Assembly: GCF_020889705.1 (NCBI RefSeq) | Contig: NZ_JACMYP010000008.1 | Span: forward strand, 1 to 64,000 | From: Bradyrhizobium altum | Lineage (GTDB): Bacteria > Pseudomonadota > Alphaproteobacteria > Rhizobiales > Xanthobacteraceae | DNA length: 64,000 bases | Direction of reading: 5' to 3' | Shown: in pieces, positions 16,558 through 25,495 of the stretch | How the letters are laid out: each line of letters starts with the position of its first letter | Numbering within the stretch: the stretch's first letter is position 1 | Made by a program: the position numbers and the translations under genes | Notes under the pieces: model-generated | What the model saw: the letters and a program-made list of their open reading frames with translations, nothing else | The model's database searches: none | What the model was told of the DNA's origin: nothing

Positions 16558-17568
16558 ATGCCCTATCGACCGCCCCGTTACGATCGCCTCATTCTTGCGC
16601 TCGACGACGATGAGCTTGAGACGTTTGTCACAGAGTGGGCCAAGAAGAAGCCGGAATATCTGTCTGTGCAGTTATTCAGAGGCACCGGCGATATGGGGCG
16701 TGATGTCGTTGGCTTCCATACAAAGGAGCGCCACGAAGGATCCTGGCACAACTACCAATGCAAGCAGTATGGAAAGACCCTCCAAACAGGAGTGGGCCTG
16801 AATGAAATAGGAAAGCTACTTTATTATAGCTTCAAGGGCGAGTTCACACGTCCAACCGCCTATTTCTTCGTAGCACCGCGGGGGGTGAATCGAAACCTGA
16901 AGAAGCTCATCGCTAATCCCAACCTGTTCCGCGATGAACTGTTCGCAACGTGGGACGAACATTGCGCCACGAAGATTATCGACAAGAAAACGATCCCACT
17001 CGATGCTGACTTGAAGGCGTTCATCGAGGAGTGGGACTTTTCTTGTATCACCGCGATTTCGCTCGATGAAATTCTCGCCGATCCCGTGATCAGACCTGCG
17101 CTATACGTATATTTTGGCGCCGATCCCGGCCCACCGCCGGCTGGGCAAGTACCGGTAACAATCGAGTCTCGCGAGATGCCTTACATTGGCGAACTACTCG
17201 CAGCATACGGCGAACGTGAAGCGACCGTATTTGCGGATTACGCTAGCCTGAAGGCGCACGCTAGTCATGATGAGCACCTGATGCTCCAACGGGAACGCTT
17301 CTTCGATGCCGACGCGTTTACGCGCTTCTACCGCGACAACACGATGGATGAGGAAATTAAGTTACTTAGGCGAGAAGTCCGGCATGGGGTAATCGATGTG
17401 CACCGTGCTCATCATCAAGATTCACTAGCTCGTGCGAATGCCGTCATGGTTCAAGCAGCAAACCTCCAACCTTCGGGCGCTTTGGCCAAGTATGCTGGCC
17501 CTCCAGTAAGGCAAGGCATTTGCCATCAATTCGTAAACGAAGGTGAGATCAAATGGCTGAAATCGTGA
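16558..17568 (+). CDS. ABC-3C system effector, Mrr-like nuclease
   Basis: 336 residues from ATG 16558; an earlier in-frame ATG at 16483 adds a basic tail with no known match. The N-terminal domain has the restriction-endonuclease pattern RGTGDMGRDVVGF (41-53), then WHNYQCKQYGKTL (63-75), so Asp49 and the Gln67-x-Lys69 pair form the likely active site, as in Mrr-type enzymes. The long C-terminal half is the helical domain by which ABC-3C effectors join the complex. The gene overlaps the next by 16 bases, so the three genes are one operon. The likely role is to cut invading DNA when the ATPase senses it, which is inferred from family knowledge. Confidence 0.8.
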   Translation: MPYRPPRYDRLILALDDDELETFVTEWAKKKPEYLSVQLFRGTGDMGRDVVGFHTKERHEGSWHNYQCKQYGKTLQTGVGLNEIGKLLYYSFKGEFTRPTAYFFVAPRGVNRNLKKLIANPNLFRDELFATWDEHCATKIIDKKTIPLDADLKAFIEEWDFSCITAISLDEILADPVIRPALYVYFGADPGPPPAGQVPVTIESREMPYIGELLAAYGEREATVFADYASLKAHASHDEHLMLQRERFFDADAFTRFYRDNTMDEEIKLLRREVRHGVIDVHRAHHQDSLARANAVMVQAANLQPSGALAKYAGPPVRQGICHQFVNEGEIKWLKS

Positions 17569-18056
17569 GCGATGACGGACGCCGAGAGGTCACGCTTTTC
17601 AACAGCCCTCTGGAAACGGGGATTCGGGCAACTGTAGTGCTCGACGCTCTCTATCCAAAGGCATTCGACCTCGCGCATCTGACCTGGTTTGACCATCTTG
17701 TTGTTCACACGCAAGACATTGGCGGACCAGCGAGCTTACACCCTGATATTCCTCAGCGTACAGGTGAACTCCTGATACGGCGGCGAATTGTTGAAGATGG
17801 TTTGAAACTGATGCGGCAACTACACCTAATTGACGCGTCAACGACCCCGCAGGGCATAGTTTATCAAGCGCGCGAGGAAGCTACAGCAATTATTGACTCG
17901 ATGAGGTCAACATATGCGCGCGCTCTTAAAGATCGAGCAAAATGGCTTGCCGAGTATTTATCCTCAGTTCCCGATGGGGCTGTTCGCGACTTGATCATCG
18001 AGCGCATCGGTCGTTGGACCGTGGAATTTCAACACCAGAACCCCTCCCCGAATTGA
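17553..18056 (+). CDS. ABC-3C system middle component
   Basis: 167 residues from ATG 17553, with GAAGGTGAG upstream inside the end of the effector gene. It opens TLFNSPLETGIRATVVLDALYPKAFDLAHLTWFDHLVVHT, then GGPASLHPDIPQRTGELLIRRR, the hallmark of the ABC-three-component middle component type 2: a winged-helix-like adaptor between effector and ATPase. The remainder is helical (AKWLAEYLSS). Its position between effector and SMC-like ATPase is the standard gene order. Length is normal and nothing is missing. Confidence 0.88.
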   Translation: MAEIVSDDGRREVTLFNSPLETGIRATVVLDALYPKAFDLAHLTWFDHLVVHTQDIGGPASLHPDIPQRTGELLIRRRIVEDGLKLMRQLHLIDASTTPQGIVYQAREEATAIIDSMRSTYARALKDRAKWLAEYLSSVPDGAVRDLIIERIGRWTVEFQHQNPSPN

Positions 18057-18075
18057 CTTCAGGGTTGCACTTGCC

Positions 18076-19938
18076 GTGACATATCAAAACCTGACCCTCA
18101 ATGAACTACTGTTCACAGGCACCGACACGTCTTCGGTCAGCTGGACATTGCAGCCGGGCCTCAATGTGCTCTACGGCGCTTCAAACGCAGGCAAATCGTT
18201 TGCGGTCAAGACCATTGATTTTTTGCTGGGTAGTTCACGCCTTCTTCCCGACATTTCTGAAAGGAGGACTTTTGACCGGGCTTGGCTCGCGATCAACGGA
18301 GCGGTTAGCGGGGATGTCACACTCATGCGCGCACTCGCCGGCGGAGCACTTGAATTGCATGGTGGAGATATCGATCTCATCAAGCAACGCAAGAGTAATG
18401 GCCGCCATCTATCTGCCCGACATGATCATGCGAGCCCTGACAACGTCTCGCAGTTTCTTTTAAATGAGATTGGCTTAGGTTCGAAGTTCATCGCGATTGA
18501 TGTGAATGGAAAGAAGCGAAGTCTAAGCTTTCGCGATTTGGCGAGATTCTGCATCACCGACGAAACTGCAATTCAGGCAGAAACATCTCCGGCCGAATCC
18601 GGACAGTATGCCACCTCTACGGCAGAACGGAGTGTCTTCAAGCTACTGACAACAGGCGCTGACGATAGCGCGATCGTTCCTGTATTGGATCGAAAGTCCT
18701 TCCGAACATCCACAGCAGCGAAGTTGGAAGTTGTGGATGAAATGTTGAATGCAGTGAACGAGGAATTGACGGCAGATTATTCCCAGGCCGAGGAATTGCC
18801 TGCACAGTACGAACGGATTGAACGTACGTGGGCGGCCGCTCAAGAACAACTGCAACTTGCACAGCAATCAATACGATCGCATTTGGCAAGAAAGCGCGAA
18901 ATCGCTCAGTCGATTTCACGATTTGAACAACGACGAGAACAAATCGCCATTAATCTTGGCCGTTTCGAGCAACTCGAAGAGGTTTACCGCTCGGATATCG
19001 AGCGTCTTGAGGCAGTTGAAGAAGCGGGATTTTTGTTGACCTTGGGAGAAGGCAAGGAGTGCCCGCTCTGTGGAGCTCCAGCAGACGCTCAAAAGCACGT
19101 TCACAGCTTACACGATATCCAGAACGCGACCGACGCTGCGAAGATCGAGATCGATAAAATCGATCGTCAGCGGGTTGATCTTGCCGAGACAGTCGCAAAT
19201 TTGGGCGCAGAGGGCATACGGACACAGGCCAAATTAACTGAGTTGGATAGTGAGCTTCAGGCTACGGAAATGCAGCTGAATCAACTCGCACCGAAAGCCA
19301 ACCAAGCCGAACAGCAATTGGCTGAGCTAATGTCCGTAAGAGACCAAGTTCGCAATGGCCTAACGCTGCTTGAGCAGCGTAAGAACCTTAGCTTACGGCG
19401 AGATGAATTAACCGCACTCAAGCCGACACCTAAAGCCGAGCGACCGCGACTTGGCGTGCCGACGTCGACCTCTCATGATTTCGCACAAGTCGTTAGCCGC
19501 GTCTTGGAAGCTTGGCAATTCCCTGGAAATCGTCACGTTTCGTTCGACGACGTTACGTACGATTTACGAATCGACGGCAAAAATCGCCGTGACAACGGCA
19601 AGGGCGTTCGAGCGATTACGCACGCCGCCTTCAAGGTTGCCCTATTGTTGTTCTGCCAAGAACGCGATCTTCCTCACCCGGGATTTGTTATTCTTGACAC
19701 ACCCTTACTAACTTATCGAGATCCAATTCATTCCGACGCAGGCGAGCTATCGCAAGACGAACAAGAGCTGGCCAATACTTCACTCAAGGATTTCTTTTAC
19801 GAACACCTCGCTGAAGCTGGTCCGTCAAAGCAATTTATTGTCGTGGAAAACGTCGATGTCCCGGCATCTATTACTAGCAGCGCAAACATTGAGCGCTTCA
19901 CGGGAGACTCTACCGCGGGCCGCGCTGGCCTATTCTGA
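18076..19938 (+). CDS. ABC-3C system SMC-like ATPase
   Basis: 620 residues, starting at GTG 18076, 20 bases after the middle component. Walker A is GASNAGKS (34-41). The middle is a long coiled coil (about 230-450) broken at residues 329-333 by CPLCGAP, a zinc-hook-like Cys-x-x-Cys as in Rad50. Walker B lies in PGFVILDTPLLTYRDPI (about 536-552), and the following region reads FIVVENVDVP. This ABC/SMC-type ATPase would dimerise around DNA and license the nuclease effector. The three genes at 16558-19938 thus form a complete ABC-3C module. A remnant of another ATPase gene begins right after the stop codon, marking the block end. Confidence 0.9.
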   Translation: MTYQNLTLNELLFTGTDTSSVSWTLQPGLNVLYGASNAGKSFAVKTIDFLLGSSRLLPDISERRTFDRAWLAINGAVSGDVTLMRALAGGALELHGGDIDLIKQRKSNGRHLSARHDHASPDNVSQFLLNEIGLGSKFIAIDVNGKKRSLSFRDLARFCITDETAIQAETSPAESGQYATSTAERSVFKLLTTGADDSAIVPVLDRKSFRTSTAAKLEVVDEMLNAVNEELTADYSQAEELPAQYERIERTWAAAQEQLQLAQQSIRSHLARKREIAQSISRFEQRREQIAINLGRFEQLEEVYRSDIERLEAVEEAGFLLTLGEGKECPLCGAPADAQKHVHSLHDIQNATDAAKIEIDKIDRQRVDLAETVANLGAEGIRTQAKLTELDSELQATEMQLNQLAPKANQAEQQLAELMSVRDQVRNGLTLLEQRKNLSLRRDELTALKPTPKAERPRLGVPTSTSHDFAQVVSRVLEAWQFPGNRHVSFDDVTYDLRIDGKNRRDNGKGVRAITHAAFKVALLLFCQERDLPHPGFVILDTPLLTYRDPIHSDAGELSQDEQELANTSLKDFFYEHLAEAGPSKQFIVVENVDVPASITSSANIERFTGDSTAGRAGLF

Positions 19939-19952
19939 TCAATTGCCGCTAT

Positions 19953-20045
19953 TGGACCGACGAGAACGGCATGGCGGCCCAGCGCAATGTCCACTGAACG
20001 CACTCCCCGAAAGCCAGAGACTTTCAGGCGGACAAGCGTCTTCCA
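19953..20045 (-). pseudogene. N-terminal relic of an OLD/RecF-like ATPase gene
   Basis: Read leftwards, the bases encode WKTLVRLKVSGFRGV then RSVDIALGRHAVLVGP, the beta-strand, FRG turn and approach to Walker A that begin OLD-family and RecF-like ATPases. It stops exactly where GPNGAGKS should follow. No start codon fits. Only about 31 codons remain, lying between the ABC-3C stop codon and the CHAT gene, and antisense to both. This is a deletion scar. Confidence 0.55.
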
Positions 20046-20120
20046 TAAGTATTGCGATATTGTGCGCTTTGTCGCTCGCGAACTATGACTTGACGCACTT
20101 TGCGTTGAAAGACCTTTCAT

Positions 20121-22319
20121 ATGGACTTGGACCCCGGCATTAACTTCATAATCGTGATTCCGGATGGCGATCCGACTCTAGCAACGCCGACTCAAGGCTT
20201 CGCGTGGAGCCTCGTTGAGATGAGATGGGCCATACGAGCCGCATCTCTCCTTCCAACTAATATCTTTGATTTAACCGACGAAGGCCGTGAAGTGCTCCTG
20301 GCCAAGCGTGTCTCGGGCATATCGCCTGTCAGTTGGTACGGTCAGTCGCCTCGCGCGATCCGGTCTATGCCCCTTCCTGCTTTCGCCCCCTTCACGGTTA
20401 TCGTTCTGCCGGAATCCGAGAGCCCTCAAGACTATGAAGAGTGGGCCAAGTCCTCTCCCGTGCGGCCAACAATCGCTGCGAAATCCGGTGGTGACTTGTC
20501 GGACCTTTCATTCGACGCAGTTCAGGCTCAATTTCTGAAGATATGTGATCGCATCCCCGACATGATTAGCAAGCACTCGGTTGATGCCGCCAGAACGGCA
20601 ATCTCGGAGTGGAAGCCTATGCCATCACGTAGTCTTGGTTATCAGGTTGGAGGACACAATACGATTGTCCCAAACCTGATCGCGCTCTCGGTTGCTGGAT
20701 ACGATGAAATGGTGTCGGGGCGATTTCAGGAAGTCGGTGCTAACCCGAAGCCGTATGTTGAACAGATCGTAAGGACGAGCAATAGCATCTTCGATGAACG
20801 TGCGAAGCTCGGCGAACGTGATATTCAACGTATATTCAGGCGCCCACCCGATCTGAATCTGTTTGCGCCAGCGTTCTATCCAGACTTCTTCACTACTCCG
20901 CTTCGGTTGGATATGGATAAAGCGCTGCGTCGAAGCACCCTCATCGTTCGACAAATGTTTGAACGTCAAACCGGATACGGCTTCAACTTGACGACGGAAG
21001 CTCAGAAGTCGGCTATGGTCGGGAATATCGTCCAGGGAAGCGATGGCCAGATTTCCGTCCAATCTCACCCTCTGACGTTGGCAAGGACCTCTGAACTAGA
21101 TCTTAATACAGAGCTTATCTCAGCTTTGACCGCGTCGGAGTTTTCTGTCGGCGCACGCTTGCCCAATGAGATAAACCGGACCATCGGCAGCGTGCGGAGC
21201 TTTGCCCAACAGTATCGAAGCAAAGAACGAAGTCCGCGAAAGAGGTTACTTGCATTTCGTCAGGTGCAGGCACGTCTGGCGGGCGCTGTCCCCGCAGAGT
21301 TTATGAGTCTTATTAAGCGCAGCGAGTCCGGTATCCGGATTATATCCGACGCTCATCTTGAATGGCTCGACGTGGATGGCCTTCCACTGTTCATCAGAAA
21401 AAACTGTAGCCGCATTCCCGTCACGCCTGGCAATCTTTTCGTCGATCATCTTGCGAGCAAGAGACGGGTTCATCTTGCGCCGGGAGACTTCTCATCTGTA
21501 CTCGTCTTGAGCGCTCTGAAGCGCGAGGACCCAATAGCCAGTCTTCTGGAGATGGCGTTCGGAGTCTTCGAGCCTCGATGGCGCGATAATCTTACCGTGA
21601 TCTACAAGATAGTAACGAGTGAAGCCGAGCTTGTTGACGCCCTGAACGGATTCGAAGGCCCGATGGTAATTTTCGATGGTCATGGAAGCCACACAGCGGA
21701 TGAGTCGGCTAAGCTTCATCTCGGCAACGAGGCGGTCGATGTGTGGGGCCTGCGGGATCGCATTCACAACATTGCGCCGATCGTCGTCTTAAGTGCATGC
21801 GATACACATGCCGCCGATCGCAATCACGCGACGACCGCGAATGGATTTATGAGCCTTGGGGCAAGAGCTGTGCTGTCGTCGGTCTTTCCATTAAACGCTG
21901 TCGATGCAGCGTCATTTGCCGCGAGGCTGGTGTACCGTGTAAGCGAGTTTATTCCCAGTGCAATCCGAGCGTTCGACCGAGCCATTACCTGGACAGAAGT
22001 CATCTCGGGTCTCATAAGAATGCAATTGCTGACAGACTATTTGAAGTTGTTGCTGGCCAAGAAATCTATCGATGAAGACGCGTACACCCGTATTCATGAG
22101 GAAGGAAATCACGCAATAAACGGTCGTGAGGCCGATCCATTTGGAGTGGTTCTCGATGAGCTAGAAAAGAGTGGGTTGAGCAGGAGCGCGCTCAAGCTTG
22201 AGTTGGAAACCGCCCTGGCAAATTCGAGTGCTTTGAGTTATCTGCTAGTTGGAAGGCCTGAAACAATTATCATTGATAATCGTGACCGCGTGGTTGGCCA
22301 GTTGAACGAGCTTAACTAG
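20121..22319 (+). CDS. CHAT domain (caspase-like) protease
   Basis: 732 residues from ATG 20121, with only a weak ribosome binding site. The C-terminal third is a CHAT peptidase: GPMVIFDGHGSHT with His521, then PIVVLSACDTHAADR with Cys560, then NGFMSLGARAVLSSVFPLNA and AASFAARLVYRV. The N-terminal 450 residues match no domain I know and have no TPR or transmembrane repeat. CHAT proteases in bacterial immunity usually cleave a partner such as a gasdermin, but no such partner is encoded next to this gene. It may be a sensor-protease with its own N-terminal trigger, or its partner may have been lost along with the ATPase whose relic lies just upstream. Confidence 0.85.
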   Translation: MDLDPGINFIIVIPDGDPTLATPTQGFAWSLVEMRWAIRAASLLPTNIFDLTDEGREVLLAKRVSGISPVSWYGQSPRAIRSMPLPAFAPFTVIVLPESESPQDYEEWAKSSPVRPTIAAKSGGDLSDLSFDAVQAQFLKICDRIPDMISKHSVDAARTAISEWKPMPSRSLGYQVGGHNTIVPNLIALSVAGYDEMVSGRFQEVGANPKPYVEQIVRTSNSIFDERAKLGERDIQRIFRRPPDLNLFAPAFYPDFFTTPLRLDMDKALRRSTLIVRQMFERQTGYGFNLTTEAQKSAMVGNIVQGSDGQISVQSHPLTLARTSELDLNTELISALTASEFSVGARLPNEINRTIGSVRSFAQQYRSKERSPRKRLLAFRQVQARLAGAVPAEFMSLIKRSESGIRIISDAHLEWLDVDGLPLFIRKNCSRIPVTPGNLFVDHLASKRRVHLAPGDFSSVLVLSALKREDPIASLLEMAFGVFEPRWRDNLTVIYKIVTSEAELVDALNGFEGPMVIFDGHGSHTADESAKLHLGNEAVDVWGLRDRIHNIAPIVVLSACDTHAADRNHATTANGFMSLGARAVLSSVFPLNAVDAASFAARLVYRVSEFIPSAIRAFDRAITWTEVISGLIRMQLLTDYLKLLLAKKSIDEDAYTRIHEEGNHAINGREADPFGVVLDELEKSGLSRSALKLELETALANSSALSYLLVGRPETIIIDNRDRVVGQLNELN

Positions 22320-22581
22320 TCGATCGGGAAGCGCGCTCACGGTCAGGCATGACTAGCCAATCCAGGGTTGAGCGTTTCCATCACGGGTTGGCTCTAGCCG
22401 GTTCTGCCGTAGGTCTGATTCCCAAGGTCACGATCACCCGTAGGATTCCAGCGACCTACTTCGCGTGGGGTCGGACAATGCATGTTGGCCCTGTGGCAAA
22501 TCCGCGACTATCATAAGCCCGGTGGCTTAGCTGGGTCAGGGCCGTTAATTCGGCGCAAACCGCAGAACTTTGGAGGGAAGT
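22320..22581. other. Intergenic, nothing recognised
   Basis: The 262 bases between the CHAT gene and the HNH gene hold no gene or repeat that I can support. Confidence 0.4.
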
Positions 22582-23457
22582 GTGACCGACCCGACCCTGC
22601 CGACGATCAAGCGGCTGTTCGCCCTGTCGGGCAATCGCTGCGCATTTCCCAATTGCCAGCATCCGATGGTCGTTGTGGAGTCGGCTGGGACTGTGACGGG
22701 AAAAAGTTGCCACATCAAGGGAAACAAGCCGGGCTCCAAGAGGTACGATCCGGCACAGAGCGAGACGGAGCGGCAGTCGTTCGAGAATCTGATATTGCTT
22801 TGCGGCTTCCACCACGACGTGATCGACGGCGACGATAGCACCTACACTGTCGAGCAACTCAGGGAAATGAAGCGGCGCCATGAGAGCACCGTTACTGCGG
22901 CAACACCGATCAGCGACCGCATGGCACGCGATGCGCTGTTGTTGATCGCCGGGGCTGGGTCGATGGTCGCGGTCACTTCGATAGCGCGAGAGGTAGGCGG
23001 CTTTGTCAGCGCGGTCGTCGATGCGTTCCGAGATGCAGGTAGATCGACTGCCCCGAGGCGGCCCGCGGACCGCCGCGACAAGCAGGTCGTCGTCAACGAG
23101 CGGGTTCAAGAGATTCTAGACACCCTACGTTATGGTCCGAAGGGGCACGTGATGTACATTATGGGACGCGAGCCGTCCTATGAGGTGATAGTCAAGTTAG
23201 CCGGAATCTTTCAAAAGGGCGGGTGTCGGGACGGCGGCGTGATGGCGCCGAAGTCTGGGGTGCCGACGCCGCAATATAGCGTCATGCTATTTCACCTGTC
23301 CGACCGAAGCCAAGTATCGAACGCGCTTCAAACGATACGGCAAGTTTTCGATAAGCTAGGTTTCACGTACAAGGTCAACGAGGACGCAGAAGTACTCCGC
23401 CGCGAGAATGGCGATGAACTAGTGAGGCTCGGCGTCGTTGTCGGCCACAGACGATAG
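22582..23457 (+). CDS. HNH endonuclease domain protein
   Basis: 291 residues; GTG 22582 is chosen because GGAGG lies five bases upstream, although TTG 22570 is also in frame. The N-terminal 85 residues form an HNH nuclease with a zinc knuckle: SGNRCAFPNC (Cys20, Cys25), SCHIKG (His44), then NLILLCGFHHDVID (about 70-83) with the closing Cys and His residues. The middle has a hydrophobic helix (ALLLIAGAGSMVAVTSIA, about 113-130) that could be membrane-facing. The C-terminal 120 residues are a mixed alpha/beta domain I do not recognise. It probably cuts DNA or RNA as part of defence. It lies in the same block as ABC-3C and CHAT. Confidence 0.8.
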   Translation: MTDPTLPTIKRLFALSGNRCAFPNCQHPMVVVESAGTVTGKSCHIKGNKPGSKRYDPAQSETERQSFENLILLCGFHHDVIDGDDSTYTVEQLREMKRRHESTVTAATPISDRMARDALLLIAGAGSMVAVTSIAREVGGFVSAVVDAFRDAGRSTAPRRPADRRDKQVVVNERVQEILDTLRYGPKGHVMYIMGREPSYEVIVKLAGIFQKGGCRDGGVMAPKSGVPTPQYSVMLFHLSDRSQVSNALQTIRQVFDKLGFTYKVNEDAEVLRRENGDELVRLGVVVGHRR

Positions 23458-23541
23458 CCGCTGATCGGAATTTTCTAGATCAATTTTGAACACGTTTGCA
23501 GAAACTAACGACGGAGCAGCGTTGCTATTTTTCTTGCTCCG

Positions 23542-24249
23542 CTATCCATATGATCGATGCGGCGGCAAAGGTGCTTCAAGACAGCATGCCGCCGCTACCA
23601 TATCGGGGGTAGCGATCTCGCGATCTGACGAAAGATATTCGTGAAGCCGCCCTTCGCGCCAAGCTCGAAACTCGCCAAGAAAATCTAGCAACTGGCTGTG
23701 CAATTCCAAGAATTGACGATCAAACTCCTTGATCTGGATGGAATTTTTAGACAAACGCCGCACGGTGATCGACGGCGTTCTTTCGGCTGCTAAATTCTGA
23801 TGGCCACAAGACGCAACAGTTTAGATCGCTTGGCGCACCTCCGATTCGGCCATGTGCCACTTCGTTCCGCCGTGCCGACCACCCACGACACGCCTTCAGA
23901 AGTCCACTCAGTCGCGTCTTGTACGTTTCGTTCTTCGTGGATGGAAGAATGCTTCTGCTGCTGCTTCGACCATCCCAGCACGGCCGTCGAAGCTCACCAC
24001 AGAGCCATAGGCGCGCTCCGCCGCGCTCATTGAGTTGAAGTACTTCGAGTAGGCGTCGGGTCCTGAAACAAGCACCTCAAATATCGACGCAATAACGTCC
24101 TCAACGAACTGCCAAGAGCTTAGGGCGCTTCCAACAAACTCTTCTGTCTTTCCGATTGTTTGAGCATACGCGAGCCCGCGAAATCCTTGCGACGTGATCT
24201 TGTCACTCTTGCAAAGGTTACATTCGAATTCCGAACGTTGCCTATTCAT
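23542..24249 (-). pseudogene. HEPN-type protein gene with two frameshifts
   Basis: The gene starts at ATG 24249 (MNRQRSEFECNLC) and reads well to about 23950 (FVEDVIASIFEVLVSGPDAYSKYFNSMSAAERAYGSVVSFDGR). The frame then shifts. The next piece, coded in another frame, contains KTRLSGLLKACRGW and SARRNEVAHGRIGG, where Arg-Asn-x-x-x-His is the HEPN ribonuclease motif. It runs to LWPSEFSSRKNAVDH. A second shift near 23765 leads to the last piece (IQIKEFDRQFLELHSQLLDFLGEFRAW). The whole would be about 235 residues. HEPN proteins are RNases or their partners in toxin and defence systems. This copy is inactive. Confidence 0.7.
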
Positions 24250-24381
24250 CTACTTCTCCATTTGATTCTGCGTCGCCGAGCGCGATGCCAGACCACTTTA
24301 CAAGTCTGGTCGGAGGTGAGACGACGGCGTTGCCGCCGGCTGCGAAACGGCGAGGCAATAGCTGCAGACGTCCGGCTCGCG

Positions 24382-24413
24382 ACTAATAAGCTTTTCAGAA
24401 TTTCATTATCAGT
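24382..24413. repeat. 32-bp dyad site, copy C
   Basis: Arms ACTAATAAGCTTT and TTTCATTATCAGT around the centre TCAGAA. It is the most degenerate copy, since the inner bases no longer pair, but the length is still 32. It lies 130 bases downstream of the start of the broken HEPN gene (on its upstream side) and 130 bases before the orphan gene at 24543. Confidence 0.7.
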
Positions 24414-24542
24414 TGTCGGTGGATGGCTTGGCCAATGGCAGCGATGCCTTTGGCGGTTAACGCAACCAGTGACCCGTAGATGATCTTGTAAATTGGCCTC
24501 GTGGTCGTAATCGCCACCCTAAAATCAAACCAAGGGTCTTCC

Positions 24543-24995
24543 GTGAAAACAACGCAATCTAAAGTAAGCAAGAAAGAGAACCGTAGGCGCGCCGGCGTCA
24601 AAGTAAAGAAGCTACGCCGCGCGCAAGGCCTATCTGGAAGCGCGACGACAGCAAAGGAGAAACACGTAACCATGAAAACGGACACGGCAAACAAGTACTA
24701 CGACGACCACTACGGGCTGAAGCTGAGCGACCTCTTCATCGAGTACCTCAAATCCAACGAGTTCATCCATATACATCTCGCAGACATGGCTACACTCTAT
24801 GCTGGAGGCCCAAAGGGGGTCCGCAAACTCATCGACGCCGTGCTAATGCAAATGTGCGGCATCACTTTTGTCACGATCATTGCGGCTGCCGAGCAAAACA
24901 CGACCGTGCTGAAGGCCGAAGTTAAATACGACTACGCGCGCCCGCCGAATCTGGACGTCGTCGAGGAGATACAAAAATGCCTGGACGAAGTCTGA
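24543..24995 (+). CDS. Orphan hypothetical protein, 150 aa
   Basis: GTG 24543 is chosen because AAGGG lies six bases upstream. GTG 24501 and ATG 24672 are alternatives, the last with GGAGAA 11 bases away. The first 45 residues are very basic and of low complexity (VSKKENRRRAGVKVKKLRR), which could bind nucleic acid. From residue 45 on it is a compact domain: YYDDHYGLKLSDLFIEYLKSNEFIHIHL, then a Gly/Lys turn and a hydrophobic helix (ITFVTIIAAAEQ). I do not recognise it. It is the only gene between dyad copies C and D. Confidence 0.6.
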   Translation: MKTTQSKVSKKENRRRAGVKVKKLRRAQGLSGSATTAKEKHVTMKTDTANKYYDDHYGLKLSDLFIEYLKSNEFIHIHLADMATLYAGGPKGVRKLIDAVLMQMCGITFVTIIAAAEQNTTVLKAEVKYDYARPPNLDVVEEIQKCLDEV

Positions 24996-25446
24996 GCGAA
25001 GCGGAAGCCTGATCATGGGGCACTTCATATAGTAAGCACAGAGCAGGACGGGTCGTCGAATGGGCGCGCACGCCGAACAGTCGATTTACCGATTCCGCGG
25101 CGCCTCTTCCTTCGACGTCACGCGGTTCGGCAACGCCGACTTTGCCGGTGGCACGCGAAGTCGACGGCGTGCGCCGCCGCCAGCGCCCTGTCCAGCGCCT
25201 GACGCTATGATCGCTGGCGCTGAAGGCAGCGCGATCGACGCATTCGGTGCCGGTCAGGCCGAGGAGCAATGCCTTTTCTACATGGGCCTATCCACGCCCG
25301 CGACCGCCTATTCCTCTATGCGCCGACCGAGAAGACCAACGGCCACAACAGGCCGCTTTTGCCATTCCTTGACGGCCTTGGCGGGCATTTGACACGCCGT
25401 TCGGTTGTCCCCGCTCGACCGCTCCCGGTGACGGTCGCAATCGGCG
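24996..25446. other. Gene-free stretch
   Basis: About 450 bases with long frames on both strands whose translations are Arg/Pro-rich and unlike proteins. I see no RNA or repeat besides the dyad at its right end. Confidence 0.4.
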
Positions 25447-25478
25447 ACTGATAAGCTTTTGAGAGAAAGCTTATCAGT
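25447..25478. repeat. 32-bp dyad site, copy D (perfect)
   Basis: The most regular copy: arms ACTGATAAGCTTT and AAAGCTTATCAGT are exact inverted repeats around the centre TGAGAG. It lies 17 bases beyond the stop codon of the leftward DUF2130 gene, so it could serve as that gene's terminator, but there is no T-run on either side. Confidence 0.9.
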
Positions 25479-25495
25479 TGCACTCTTCGCAGCGT

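Noticed and set aside
22456-23109. Leftward frame of 217 codons over the HNH gene
   Set aside because: It is antisense to an HNH domain with clear zinc-binding motifs and has no meaningful translation.
23908-24249. A short intact protein of 113 residues
   Set aside because: Its last residues after Phe-Phe-His are out of keeping with the rest, and the protein continues in another frame with an HEPN motif, so it is part of a frameshifted gene.
25060-25392. Frame of 110 codons between dyad D and the orphan gene
   Set aside because: Composition is Arg/Pro/Ala-rich in all frames here and no start signal exists.
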